A stretch of DNA of 38,078 bases, taken from NCBI GenBank assembly GCA_946479475.1, contig CAMLGG010000013.1, forward strand, positions 1-38,078, in the 5' to 3' direction. Positions 1 to 8,435 of this stretch are shown here, piece after piece; within the stretch, counting starts at the first letter, position 1; the number at the start of each line of letters is the position of its first letter. The notes beneath the pieces were generated by a model. The model did no database searches and was not told where the DNA came from. It saw only the letters and a program-made list of their open reading frames with translations. The position numbers were made by a program, and so were the translations under genes. The DNA is from an uncultured Ideonella sp. Its GTDB lineage: Bacteria > Pseudomonadota > Gammaproteobacteria > Burkholderiales > Burkholderiaceae.

Positions 1-508
1 CGATGGCGTCGAGCACGTTGTCCAGGTTGTGCGCCGGCTCGCCCATGCCCATGAAGACGACCTTCTTCACCGGCCGCATCGAGCGCGCCAGGGCGACCTG
101 CGCGACGATCTCGCCGCTGCCGACCTGCCTCAGCAGGCCTTCGCGGCCGGTCATGCAGAAGGTGCAGCCGACCGCGCAGCCCACCTGCGTCGAGACGCAG
201 AGCCCGTCACGCGGCAGGAGCACGCTTTCCACCGTCTGGCCGTCCGAGAGCTCGACCAGCAGGCGGGCCGAGCCGTCCTCGGCCGGATGCTGGCTGCGCA
301 GGCGGGCCAGGCCTCGCAGCTCCTCGTCGAGGGCCGGCAAGGCCGCCCGCAGCGTCTGCGGCATGAAATCCTCGAGGCGGCGGCGGCCGCTGGTCTGCGG
401 CAGGGCGTTGGCCCACAGGCGCAGGACGCGCTCTTCGTGCAAGGGCTGGGCGCCTAGCGCTCGCAGGCGTTGGCGCAGGGCGGGCAGGTTGGCGATGAGG
501 GACTGCAA
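1..508 (-). CDS. RlmN/Cfr-family radical SAM RNA methyltransferase (3' end outside window)
   Basis: The gene enters from the left edge, so only the N-terminal ~169 residues are visible. They contain the radical SAM cluster motif CAVGCTFCMTG (CX3CX2C, which binds the 4Fe-4S cluster), preceded by GLCVSTQVG and followed by VFMGMGEPAHN. This is the arrangement of RlmN and Cfr, enzymes that methylate adenosine 2503 of 23S rRNA. No ATG is available. I place the start at the TTG at 508 (first residues MQSLIANLPALRQ). A second in-frame TTG lies at 538. The neighbour is a cupin gene rather than the ndk/pilF context usual for the housekeeping rlmN, and the motif CTFCMTG differs from the E. coli CKFCSTA. 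It may therefore be the shorter RlmN-like paralogue seen in some Betaproteobacteria. The family is certain; the exact target is not. Confidence 0.85.
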   Translation of the reverse strand, partial: MQSLIANLPALRQRLRALGAQPLHEERVLRLWANALPQTSGRRRLEDFMPQTLRAALPALDEELRGLARLRSQHPAEDGSARLLVELSDGQTVESVLLPRDGLCVSTQVGCAVGCTFCMTGREGLLRQVGSGEIVAQVALARSMRPVKKVVFMGMGEPAHNLDNVLDAI

Positions 509-539
509 GGTATTCGGCCGGCCCGGGGGCGCTGTCAAG

Positions 540-1079
540 TCAAGTCGGCGGGATCTCGGGCGGGCGGTCCGTCACCACCTCGTCCCAGTATTCCATTGTC
601 GCTGCGGTCCGGAAGCTCTGGCCCGCCAGCTTCACGCCGATGCGGCCGGTGTCCGGGTAGATTGCCACGTCGTGCGGATGCGTGGCGCCGATGAGCAGGT
701 AGCGGCAGGGCGCGCTCGTGTGGTTGATCAGCGTGTGCTCCGCCTTCTGGCCCGCCGGGAAGCAGACGTAGTGCCCCGGTTTCATCACGTAATGCCGTTT
801 GCCCAGCCTTACCGTGAGTTCTCCTTCGAGGACGTAGACGTGCTCTTCCTCGAGCATGTGGTAGTGGGCCTGGTTGGTCTGCTTGCCCGGCGGCAGGGTC
901 TCGAGGACCACGCCGGTCTGCGTGCCGCCGCCGAAGGTCGACAGGCGCTGCCAGTGCATCTCGAAGCGCTCGCCGCGGGTGAAATCCTCGAAGGGCACGC
1001 GGGCGGTGTCGAAGGGCTCGTAGATGCCCTCGGCGTTGCGCGAGCTGCGCGCGGGATCGGTCTCTTGCTCTTCGCTCAT
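540..1079 (-). CDS. Cupin-domain protein
   Basis: This is a 179-residue soluble protein with one cupin barrel. Cupin motif 1 is GKQTNQAHYHMLEEEHVYVLEGE (residues ~65-87, with the H-x-H-x4-E metal ligands), and motif 2 is PGHYVCFPAGQKAEH with the third histidine. Cupins of this size bind a divalent metal and include sugar isomerases, dioxygenases and sensors. Nothing in the sequence fixes the substrate. No signal peptide is seen, so a cytoplasmic location is expected. It is transcribed away from a LacI-family regulator starting about 65 bases away, so that regulator may control it and the substrate could be a sugar derivative (inference). The stop lies just upstream of the start of the radical SAM gene, which suggests co-transcription. 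Confidence 0.9.
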   Translation of the reverse strand: MSEEQETDPARSSRNAEGIYEPFDTARVPFEDFTRGERFEMHWQRLSTFGGGTQTGVVLETLPPGKQTNQAHYHMLEEEHVYVLEGELTVRLGKRHYVMKPGHYVCFPAGQKAEHTLINHTSAPCRYLLIGATHPHDVAIYPDTGRIGVKLAGQSFRTAATMEYWDEVVTDRPPEIPPT

Positions 1080-1144
1080 GGGGCGGGTCGGCGGATCGGT
1101 GTGGCACAGTGCAGGACCCCCCGCCCGACGTCAACCCCCAAGCC

Positions 1145-2224
1145 GTGAGCACCCGTCCGACGCCTGCCCCGACCATCATCGACGTGGCCCGCGAGGCGGG
1201 CGTGTCCATCAAGACCGTCTCGCGGGTGCTCAACCGCGAAGCCGGTGTCCACGAGCAGACGCGCGAGCAGGTCCTGGCGGTGGTCGAGCGGCTGCGGTAC
1301 CGGCCCAAGCTGTCGGCCCGCAGCCTGGCCGGCGCGCGCAGCTTCCTGATCGGCCTGTTGTACTACGACCCCAGCGCGGCCTTCATCGGCGCGGCGCAGA
1401 AGGGCGCGGTGGTCCGCTGCCGCGAGGCGGGCTACCACCTGGTGGTGGAGTCGATCGAGGACGGCGCGCCGGACGTCGGCGTGCAGGTCGAGCGCATGGT
1501 CTCGGCGCTGCGGCCCGACGGCATGATCCTGACCCCGCCGCTTTGCGACAACCCGCGCATCCTGAAGGTCCTGGCCGAGCGGGGCACTCCGGTGGTCCTC
1601 ATCTCGCCGGGCGAGCACGAATCCTCGCTGATGACGGTGCGCATGGACGACGTGCGTGCCGCCGAGGAAGTGACGCGGCTGCTGATCGGCATGGGGCATG
1701 AGCGGATCGCCTTCGTCCGCGGCGCACCCGACCAGGTCGCATCCGGCCTGCGGCATGCCGGCTTCGAGCGCGCCATGAAGGAGCACGGCCTGCCGGTCGA
1801 CCCGGCGCTGGTCTGCCAGGGGGATTTCAGCTTCGACGGCGGGGTGCGCTGCGCCCGCCATCTGCTCGGCCTGCGAAGGCCGCCGACGGCCGTGTTCGCC
1901 AGCAACGACGAGATGGCGCTCGGCGTGCTGGCCGAGGCGCAGCGCCAGGGGCTCGCGGTACCTGAGGACCTTTCCATCGCGGGATTCGACGACTCGGCCG
2001 CCGCCACCCGCGTCTTCCCGCCGCTGACCACCGTGCGGCAGCCGCTGGAGGAGATGGCCCGCCAGGCGGTGGACCTCCTGATCACTCCCGGGGAGCAGGG
2101 AACGTCCAGCGCCGAGTGCGTGCTTCCCCACAAGCTGATGGTGCGCGGCTCGACGGCCGAGCCTGCCGTGAGAGATCCATCGCGCAGGACCCGGGGTACG
2201 CCCCTCGCAGCGCCTCAACCTTGA
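1145..2224 (+). CDS. LacI-family transcriptional regulator
   Basis: The N-terminal helix-turn-helix is unmistakable: TIIDVAREAGVSIKTVSRVL, followed by the hinge region ending in RYRPKLSARSLAGARS. The rest is a periplasmic-binding-protein-like effector domain, with HERIAFVRG, VFASNDEMALGVL and SIAGFDDS as typical landmarks. LacI proteins are usually dimeric repressors that release DNA on binding a sugar or related ligand. The ligand here is unknown. The start is ambiguous: GTG at 1145 (359 residues, HTH from residue ~11) or GTG at 1109 (371 residues). I prefer 1145 because it leaves 65 rather than 29 bases for the divergent cupin promoter and operator. Neither start has a good Shine-Dalgarno sequence. 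The C-terminal ~20 residues are basic and rich in Pro and Arg and look unstructured. Confidence 0.9.
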   Translation: MSTRPTPAPTIIDVAREAGVSIKTVSRVLNREAGVHEQTREQVLAVVERLRYRPKLSARSLAGARSFLIGLLYYDPSAAFIGAAQKGAVVRCREAGYHLVVESIEDGAPDVGVQVERMVSALRPDGMILTPPLCDNPRILKVLAERGTPVVLISPGEHESSLMTVRMDDVRAAEEVTRLLIGMGHERIAFVRGAPDQVASGLRHAGFERAMKEHGLPVDPALVCQGDFSFDGGVRCARHLLGLRRPPTAVFASNDEMALGVLAEAQRQGLAVPEDLSIAGFDDSAAATRVFPPLTTVRQPLEEMARQAVDLLITPGEQGTSSAECVLPHKLMVRGSTAEPAVRDPSRRTRGTPLAAPQP

Positions 2225-2259
2225 GGGCCGCAGGGGTGGATGGTCAGCCAGGCGCTGCC

Positions 2260-2284
2260 AAAGAAGGCCCGGCCGAAGCCGGGC
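2260..2284 (-). terminator. Rho-independent terminator of the S53 peptidase gene
   Basis: Read on the minus strand, a perfect 7-bp stem GCCCGGC / GCCGGGC closes a TTCG tetraloop (plus-strand 2267-2284) and is followed by CTTCTTT. It lies 25 bases past the peptidase stop and between two convergent genes. The stem could also end the LacI transcript, but the T-tract is only on the minus side. Confidence 0.75.
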
Positions 2285-2308
2285 TGATGCCTGGTGCGCC
2301 GGGCACGC

Positions 2309-3715
2309 TCACTTGCCGAGCTTGCCGCGCGGCGTGCCCACGCCGGTGCAGTAGTCCCAGCCCGGGCCGGCCGAAGCGCCGTTGCTGCCGGTCGTCACGT
2401 CGTAGAAGTTGGCCCTGTATTCCTTGTACGTGAACAGCTCGGAGTACAGCAGGTTGTTCTCCATGTTGGAGTAGTAGCCGCCCTGCGAAGGCGCCACGCC
2501 GAGGCGGTTGTTGGCGTTGTTGACGATGCCGGCGGTCAGCGGTGCCGCCAGGCTCGTGCCACCGATGACGTACCAGCCGCCCTCGAAGCGCACCCAGGCG
2601 CCGCTGGCGGGGTCGGCCACCGCGGCGATGTCGGGCGCGGCGCGGCTCGACTGGCCGAACAGCGGGTACTGGAAGTTCGTCCACGGGCCGGTGCCGCTGC
2701 CGAAGTTGCTGCTGTAGGTTTCGTAGGCGCTCACGCCGCCACCGGAACCCGGCCAGCAGCTCTCGCTCTGGAAGGCGCCGGTCGCTCCGTCACGGTTGAT
2801 CGTCGTGCCGCCCACCGAGACGACCCACGGCGACGAGCTCGGGTATTGCGCGCCGTAGCCCGAGTCGCCGGAAGAGAAGAAGTAGCTGATGGGCTTGCCC
2901 GACACCCAGTTCGAACGGAAGACGGAGTCGTAGTTGAGCTCGCCGGCCCATTCCCCGCCGCCCCAGCTGTTGGTGACCTGGCCGCCGCCGTAGGCGAGCA
3001 GCTGCTGCGCCGCGACCTGCTCGGCGTACATCATGTCGTCCCAGCTGTTGGTGCAGGCCTCGACGTAGATGATGGTCGCGTTGGGCGCCATGGCATGGGC
3101 CCATTGCGTATCCATCGCGCCTTCCATCGACCAGCCCGCGTCGTACGCCGGGGTGCCGCAGTGGCCGTTGCCGTTGGCGATCACCTTCTTGAACTTGGGC
3201 GCCGGCAGGCCGAAGAAGCTGCTGAAGTACTGCAGGTCGCTCAGCACGTTCGGGTTGTCGAAGGCGATCACGACGGCGATCGCGCGGCTGCCGCCCGTCG
3301 CGTTGTAGGCCGCGTTGTTGGTCGGCGCGCAGCCGGCGTAGGTCGGGCCCATCTTGTACAGGCACGAAAGCGACGCGGGGTACTCGGCGAAGGTCGATTC
3401 GCCGCCCAGGCCGTTCTTGTCCTGCGGGCCGGCCAGCTTCAGGTCGCCCAGCGACCCGGGGCGGATGCCCTTGGGGTTGTGGACCACGTAGTTGGTGTGC
3501 ACCCGCTGGCCGAGGTCCTCGGCCTTCTCCCGGCTGCTGTCGGGGACGAAGACGTTGGCCGGCGCGAGGTAGCCGCCAGCGCGCGGTGCAACCTGCTTCG
3601 CGCTCTCGAAGCCGGGCGTGGCCGATTCGTCGGACTGCGCGGCGAGAACGAACACGGGCATGGTGACGATGCCGGCCGCGACGAGGCTGTGCATCAGGAC
3701 GTTCAGGGTCTTCAT
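2309..3715 (-). CDS. Secreted S53 (sedolisin/pseudomonalisin-type) serine peptidase
   Basis: A 468-residue exported acid endopeptidase is predicted. The catalytic set of the sedolisin family is visible: Glu198 and Asp202 in SMEGAMDTQWAHAMAPNA, the oxyanion Asp284 in FFSSGDSGYG, and the nucleophile Ser388 in IGGTSLAAP. The C-terminal calcium site is FYDVTTGSNG...GPGWDYCTGVGTP. Residues 1-26 look like a signal peptide (hydrophobic stretch ending VFVLAA). Start at 3715 is chosen because AGGTGAGGAG sits just upstream; an upstream extension to 3814 lacks this. Only about 100 residues precede the catalytic core, whereas many sedolisins carry a propeptide near 180-200 residues, so activation may differ. 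Six cysteines suggest disulfides in the secreted form. It stands alone, with its own terminator. Confidence 0.93.
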   Translation of the reverse strand: MKTLNVLMHSLVAAGIVTMPVFVLAAQSDESATPGFESAKQVAPRAGGYLAPANVFVPDSSREKAEDLGQRVHTNYVVHNPKGIRPGSLGDLKLAGPQDKNGLGGESTFAEYPASLSCLYKMGPTYAGCAPTNNAAYNATGGSRAIAVVIAFDNPNVLSDLQYFSSFFGLPAPKFKKVIANGNGHCGTPAYDAGWSMEGAMDTQWAHAMAPNATIIYVEACTNSWDDMMYAEQVAAQQLLAYGGGQVTNSWGGGEWAGELNYDSVFRSNWVSGKPISYFFSSGDSGYGAQYPSSSPWVVSVGGTTINRDGATGAFQSESCWPGSGGGVSAYETYSSNFGSGTGPWTNFQYPLFGQSSRAAPDIAAVADPASGAWVRFEGGWYVIGGTSLAAPLTAGIVNNANNRLGVAPSQGGYYSNMENNLLYSELFTYKEYRANFYDVTTGSNGASAGPGWDYCTGVGTPRGKLGK

Positions 3716-3911
3716 GGGGACTTCACTCCTCACCTGGGTTGATGGACTTTCCGCTCCCGCGCACCGTGTGCATCGGGTGTCGGAAGTTTCGAAGTCCGGG
3801 CCCCAGGGCCCCATCCCTCACAAGGCAGAAATGATCCCCATGACGGCGTACTCGGCGCCACCTATCCCGTCACCTCGAACAGGGGAGCGCGCGGGGCGCG
3901 CCGTCACGTCT

Positions 3912-5660
3912 TCAGGCTGCCGCCTCGACCACCATCTGCAGCCGCTGCTGCCCCTGGAATTCGTCGAGTGAAAGCCGGTACGCGAGCCGCACGCGCGAGG
4001 GCAGGGGCTCGACGCGGCTGAACCAGATCGCGTCGCGCAGCACACCCTGGTGCCGCAGCTGGAGCTTCAGGTGCTTCTCGCCGACCAGGCGCTGCTGCAC
4101 CACCTCGACCTCGTCGCAGAACACCGGCGCTTCGAAGCCCTGGCCCCAGACCTCGGACTCGATGCGCGTGACCGTCTCGGCGTTGAAGTACTGCAGGGGC
4201 AGCGGCCCATCGGTGGCGAGCTGGCGCTTCAACGCCGCGGGCAGCAGCCACTCGCGAGCCACCTCCTGCAAGGCGGACTCGAAGGTGCCGACATCGCACT
4301 CCTGCAGCGTGCAGCCCGCGGCCATCGCGTGGCCGCCGAACTTCTTCAGCAGGCCGGGGTGGCGCTTGCTCACCAGGTCGAGCGCGTCGCGCAGGTGGAA
4401 GCCCGCGATCGAGCGGCCCGAGCCCTTGAGCAGGCCGTCGTTGCCGAGCGCGAAGACGAAGGTCGGCCGGTGCAGCCTGTCCTTCATGCGGCCCGCGACG
4501 ATGCCGACCACGCCTTCGTGGAACTCGGGGTCGTACAGCACCAGCGCAGGCGGCGCACCGCTCTCGCCGGTCACGCGCGTGGCCAGCGCCGCCAGCAGCG
4601 CTTCGGCCTGCTCGCGCATGCCGGCCTCCAGCTCGCGGCGCTCTCGGTTGATCGCGTCGAGCTGCACCGCCAGCTGCATGGCGCGTTGCGGATCGTCGGT
4701 GGTCAGGCACTCGATGCCCAGCGTCATGTCGGCCAGGCGCCCCGCGGCGTTGATGCGCGGGCCGAGGGCGAAGCCGAAGTCGAAGGCCGAGGCGCTCGCG
4801 CTGCGGCGCCCGGCGGCCTGGAACAGGGCCGCGATGCCCGGCTGCATCCGCCCCGCGCGGATGCGCTTCAGCCCCTGCGCGACCAGCCGGCGGTTGTTGG
4901 CGTCGAGCCGCACCACGTCGGCCACGGTGCCGAGCGCGACGAGGTCGAGCAGGGCGTCGAGCCGGGGCTGGGTGGCGGCGTCGAAGCGGCCGCGCGCGCG
5001 CAGCTCGGCGCGCAGGGCCAGCAGGGTGTAGAACATCACGCCGACGCCGGCGAGCGCCTTGCTCGCGAAGCCGCAGCCGGGCTGGTTCGGGTTGACGATG
5101 ACGTCGGCCTCGGGCAGCTGCACGACCCCGTCGACAAGGGCCGGCAGGTGGTGGTCCGTCACCAGCACCTTGATGCCCTGCGAGCGAGCGTGCGTGACGC
5201 CGGCGTGGCTCGCGATGCCGTTGTCCACCGTGACCAGCACGTCGGGCCGCTGGGCGCGCGCCAGGTCCACGATCGTCGGCGTCAGGCCGTAGCCGTGCAC
5301 CTGGCGGTCGGGCACCACGTAGCTCAGCGTGCCGGGCGCGGCGCCCAGCATGGCCAGGCCCCGCAAGGCGACGGCGCAGGCGGTGGCGCCATCGCAGTCG
5401 TAGTCGGCCACGATGCACAGGCGCTGCCGCTGCTCGATCGCATCGGCGAGCAGGCGTGCCGCTTCCGGCGCGCCCCGCAGCTCGCTCGGCAGCAGCAGCT
5501 GCGCAAGGCCGTCGTCGAGCTCGTTCGGCTGCGTGATGCCGCGGGCGGCGAAGAGCCGGGCGAGCAGGGGGTGGACGCCGCTCTGCTCGAGGGCGAAGGC
5601 GGTGCGCGGCGGCACGTCGCGGGTCAGGAGGGTCGGGGCGTTCAAGGGCGAGGTCTTCAA
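3912..5660 (-). CDS. recJ: Single-stranded-DNA-specific 5'-3' exonuclease RecJ
   Basis: The protein has 582 residues, close to the 577 of E. coli RecJ. It carries the DHH-phosphoesterase motifs: IVADYDCDG (83-91), VTVDNGIAS (~143-151), LVTDHHLP with DHH at 169-171, and ALGTVADVVRL. RINAAGRL and the DHHA1 signature FGGHAMAAG follow. RecJ degrades single-stranded DNA in recombinational repair, mismatch repair and base excision repair, using Mn or Mg. No suitable ATG exists at the 5' end. The best start is TTG at 5660, giving MKTSPLNAPTLLTRDVPPRT. It overlaps the stop of the upstream RpfE-like gene in the sequence TTGA, so translation is probably coupled. A second in-frame TTG is at 5645. Confidence 0.95.
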   Translation of the reverse strand: MKTSPLNAPTLLTRDVPPRTAFALEQSGVHPLLARLFAARGITQPNELDDGLAQLLLPSELRGAPEAARLLADAIEQRQRLCIVADYDCDGATACAVALRGLAMLGAAPGTLSYVVPDRQVHGYGLTPTIVDLARAQRPDVLVTVDNGIASHAGVTHARSQGIKVLVTDHHLPALVDGVVQLPEADVIVNPNQPGCGFASKALAGVGVMFYTLLALRAELRARGRFDAATQPRLDALLDLVALGTVADVVRLDANNRRLVAQGLKRIRAGRMQPGIAALFQAAGRRSASASAFDFGFALGPRINAAGRLADMTLGIECLTTDDPQRAMQLAVQLDAINRERRELEAGMREQAEALLAALATRVTGESGAPPALVLYDPEFHEGVVGIVAGRMKDRLHRPTFVFALGNDGLLKGSGRSIAGFHLRDALDLVSKRHPGLLKKFGGHAMAAGCTLQECDVGTFESALQEVAREWLLPAALKRQLATDGPLPLQYFNAETVTRIESEVWGQGFEAPVFCDEVEVVQQRLVGEKHLKLQLRHQGVLRDAIWFSRVEPLPSRVRLAYRLSLDEFQGQQRLQMVVEAAA

Positions 5661-6598
5661 AGGCCGGCCAGCCAGGGCGCGGCATGGCGCTGCCGGGGCG
5701 CGAGCAGGCCGCGTCTCCACCACGGGCGCCGGGCAGGGGCGAAGGTCTGGGCGTGGCGCTCGCCGGCCAGGGTCAGGCGGACTTCTCTTCCGGCCTCGGC
5801 CTCGCCCAGTGCCGCGGTGACCGGGCCTGCATCGAGCGCCTGCCAGGCCTCGGCCCAGGCGGCCCAGTCTTCGGCCAGGGCGGGGGCCCGCAGGCGCTCG
5901 TCCACCTGGAGTGAATTCGGCGAGGGCAAGGGCTGGGTTGCCCCGGTGCCGCTCAACCAGAAGGAGTTGACCGGCAGCACGCCCTCGGCCTCGCGCGCCT
6001 CGTTCAGCGGATGGCGGTGCAGCAGCATCTGCGCCTCGGCCTGCAGGCGGCGCACACGCCGCGCACCGGGGTCCTCGCCGAGCCAGAGGTCGACGTTGCG
6101 GCCTATGACCCGGTCCAGCGAGGCGCTGGGCAGCGCGGCCAGGCTGTGGTGGCGCGCATACCAGCGGGTCGGCGCGCCCCACAGCAGCTTCCAGCCTTCT
6201 TCCTCGAACAGGGGCTGGACCGCCTCGAACAGCAGGCGCGAGAGTGCCGCGTCGAGGCCCAGCGCGGCCGGATCACCCAGCGAGATCTGCTCGGTTCCGA
6301 CGTGCCAATGCGCAGGGGTGAGCAGGGCCCAGGCCTCGCCTTCGGGCGCGGCTTCGAGGCCGTCGCGCTGGGCCGCCAGCGCCGCGAAGGGAAGCAGGCC
6401 GTCGGCGGCCCCGGGCCAGCCCCAGGCTCGCGCGAGGACGCGCTCGTGCGGGGGCGTGAGGCTGAGCTCGTCGCCCTCGTCGCGCTCGGCGGGCTCCAGC
6501 CGCGCCAGCAGACGCTCCAGCATCGGCAGTTGCAGGCCCGACAGGGCCTGGCCCGCGGCTGGGGAGAGGGCGGAGGCGAACGGGACCACCAGGTGCAT
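5657..6598 (-). CDS. RpfE-like protein of unknown function
   Basis: A 313-residue cytoplasmic protein starts with MHLVVPFASALSPA. It has the pattern I associate with the RpfE-type 'regulatory' proteins found beside recJ in Xanthomonas and many Betaproteobacteria: AHWHVGTEQISLGDP, EGWKLLWGAPTRWYARHHSL, DRVIGRNVDLWL and LPVNSFWLSGTG. Some members are annotated as phosphoglycerate mutases, but I see no alkaline-phosphatase-like metal motif that supports catalysis. Its stop overlaps the TTG start of recJ by four bases, so both are one transcriptional and translational unit. Upstream lies a ~390-base non-coding stretch shared with the divergent histidine kinase. The function is not known; the link to recJ is positional only. 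Confidence 0.85.
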   Translation of the reverse strand: MHLVVPFASALSPAAGQALSGLQLPMLERLLARLEPAERDEGDELSLTPPHERVLARAWGWPGAADGLLPFAALAAQRDGLEAAPEGEAWALLTPAHWHVGTEQISLGDPAALGLDAALSRLLFEAVQPLFEEEGWKLLWGAPTRWYARHHSLAALPSASLDRVIGRNVDLWLGEDPGARRVRRLQAEAQMLLHRHPLNEAREAEGVLPVNSFWLSGTGATQPLPSPNSLQVDERLRAPALAEDWAAWAEAWQALDAGPVTAALGEAEAGREVRLTLAGERHAQTFAPARRPWWRRGLLAPRQRHAAPWLAGL

Positions 6599-6984
6599 CG
6601 GTGAATTATCGACGCGCCGCTCCCCGCCGCCAGGCATGGGAGCGCCGATTGCTGCCGGTGATCCGCTAAAGTCGAGGATCCTTTCCACACATGACCAGGG
6701 CACACCCGCGCGAAAGCCGGGGTCGCAAAGCCACCGGTCCTCGGCCTCGGGCTCGGCCCGGGGCAAGGACAGCGGGGCTGCCATGCAGGCGGGGCGCCCG
6801 GTCGGCGCCGCGCCTGGTCTGCCGTCGGCCACGGGCCGGCGAGTGGCAGCTCCCGCTCGGGTGGATGCCGGCATGCGCCGGCGCGGCCCCGCTTCCGCAG
6901 GCCAGACCTGGCCCGCCCCCAGGGAACCATGCCGCACAAAGTCCTGCCGCCGTGTCGGCCCCACGCTGAAGCCGGGGGCGGCCG
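6599..6984. other. 386-base divergent intergenic region with degraded REP-like palindromes
   Basis: No convincing gene lies between the RpfE-like gene and the histidine kinase. The stretch holds short inverted motifs of the kind found in proteobacterial REP elements, for example CCCGCGCGAAAGCCGGGG near 6707 and GGATGCCGGCATGCGCCGG near 6860. They are unpaired and imperfect. Promoters for both flanking genes must lie here, but no clear -35/-10 pair stands out. Confidence 0.4.
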
Positions 6985-8424
6985 ATGATTCCCACCGGCC
7001 TGAGGCGGGTGTCTTCGGTGCGGGTGCTGGCGCCCTTCGCCGTCGTCATCGCGGTGCTGCTGGTGCTGTGCATCGGCGGCTACCAGCTGCTGTCCGCGGT
7101 GAGGGCCTACGTTGGCGGCGAGAGCCTGTGGTCCAAGAGCCGCAGCACGGCGGTGGCGCAGCTGCGCCTGTATGCCGTCACCGCTTCGACGCAGGCCTTC
7201 GATCGCTTCCAGTCCGCGCTCGGCGTGCCGCTCGGCGATCGCGACGCACGCGAGGCGCTCGATGCCGACCCGGTCGACCTGCCTCAGGCCCGCAGCGGAT
7301 TCCTGCGCGGCGGCAACGATGCGGACGACATCGGCGCAATGATCTGGCTGTACCGGCTGTTCAGCCACAGCCCGCTGATGCAGGAGTCGGTGGCCGACTG
7401 GCGCGCCGGCGACCAGCTCATCGGCGAGTTGCGCCTGGAAGGGCATGCCTTGCAGCAACGGCTGCAGCATTCTTCGCCGCTGAACGACGGCGAGCTGGCA
7501 CGCGTCCAGCGGCGGCTGGACCAGCTCGATGCACAGCTGATGGCGCGCGAGAAACATTTCTCCGAGTCGCTGGGCGACGCCTCTCGCACGACCCTGCTCC
7601 TGCTCGAGGTGGCCGTCGTGGCGCTGGCGGTGTCGATGGGCGTGTCGGTGCTGTCGGGCGCGGCGCGACGCCTCAGGCGCAACGAGGAGCTGACCCGCCT
7701 GGCGCTGGAGAAGGATGCCGCCGAGCGGGTGGCGCGGGCACGCATGGAGTTCCTTTCGCGCCTGAGCCATGAGCTGCGCACGCCCTTGAATGCCGTGCTC
7801 GGCTTCTCGCAGCTGATGCTCAACGACGGCGAGCATGTGTTGCCGCCCCACGCGGCCGAACGCACGCGCCACATCGTGTCGGCCGGCTCGCACCTGCTGC
7901 GGCTGGTGGAGGATGTGCTGGATGTCAGCCGCATCGATTCGGGCCAGGTCAAGGTGCAGGTCCAGGAGGTCGAGGCCGGCCCGGTGCTTCGCGCGGCGCT
8001 CAACCAGGTCGAGCCGCAGCGCGAGGCGCTCGGCATCGCCATCGAGGCCGCGCTGCCTCAGGAGCCGCTGCTGGTGCGGGCGGACCCGGCGCGGCTGGAG
8101 CAGGTCTTCGTCAACCTGCTGACCAACGGCTGCAAGTACAACCGGCCCGGCGGCCGGCTGGAGGTCGCGCACCGCGTCGAGGACGGCCGGCTGTGGATCG
8201 ACTTCCGCGACCAGGGCCTGGGCATGGAGGCCGAGGAGATCGAGGCCTTGTTCCAGCCGTTCAAGCGCCTGACGCGCCACTGGCGCATCGAGGGCACCGG
8301 CCTCGGGCTGGTGATCGTCAAGCTGCTGCTCTCGCAGATGGGTGGCACGATCGCGGTGGCAAGCCGGCCGGGCCAGGGCAGCACCTTCAGCGTCGGCCTG
8401 CAGCGCAGCACCGTGCCCGCCTGA
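6985..8424 (+). CDS. Orphan transmembrane sensor histidine kinase
   Basis: A 479-residue inner-membrane kinase. Two membrane segments (about residues 14-36 and 203-224) flank a ~165-residue periplasmic sensor domain of no family I recognise. A short linker leads to the H-box FLSRLSHELRTPLNAVLGFS with the phospho-accepting His262. The ATPase domain shows the N-box VFVNLLTNGCKYN (Asn381), G1 DQGLGM (409-414) and G2 GTGLGLVIVKLL (437-448). There is no receiver domain and no response-regulator gene nearby, so its partner is elsewhere. It lies about 150 bases upstream of the PQQ dehydrogenase operon in the same direction. By analogy with kinases that control PQQ alcohol dehydrogenases (PedS2, MxbD), it may sense an alcohol or metal and regulate that operon. 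That role is inference only. Confidence 0.92.
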   Translation: MIPTGLRRVSSVRVLAPFAVVIAVLLVLCIGGYQLLSAVRAYVGGESLWSKSRSTAVAQLRLYAVTASTQAFDRFQSALGVPLGDRDAREALDADPVDLPQARSGFLRGGNDADDIGAMIWLYRLFSHSPLMQESVADWRAGDQLIGELRLEGHALQQRLQHSSPLNDGELARVQRRLDQLDAQLMAREKHFSESLGDASRTTLLLLEVAVVALAVSMGVSVLSGAARRLRRNEELTRLALEKDAAERVARARMEFLSRLSHELRTPLNAVLGFSQLMLNDGEHVLPPHAAERTRHIVSAGSHLLRLVEDVLDVSRIDSGQVKVQVQEVEAGPVLRAALNQVEPQREALGIAIEAALPQEPLLVRADPARLEQVFVNLLTNGCKYNRPGGRLEVAHRVEDGRLWIDFRDQGLGMEAEEIEALFQPFKRLTRHWRIEGTGLGLVIVKLLLSQMGGTIAVASRPGQGSTFSVGLQRSTVPA

Positions 8425-8435
8425 TCGAAGGCGTC

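Noticed and set aside
2294..3742. A 482-codon plus-strand frame opposite the S53 peptidase
   Set aside because: The peptidase strand has all catalytic residues, a signal peptide, a Shine-Dalgarno and a terminator; the opposite frame has none of these.
3716..3814. N-terminal extension of the S53 peptidase (33 residues)
   Set aside because: The extension is polar, has no ribosome-binding site and would bury the signal peptide. The start at 3715 has AGGTGAGGAG upstream.
4050..7772. A 1240-codon plus-strand frame across recJ, the RpfE-like gene and the kinase
   Set aside because: It overlaps three genes with recognised or conserved sequence in other frames, has no known domain and shows the Arg/Ala-rich composition of a shadow frame.
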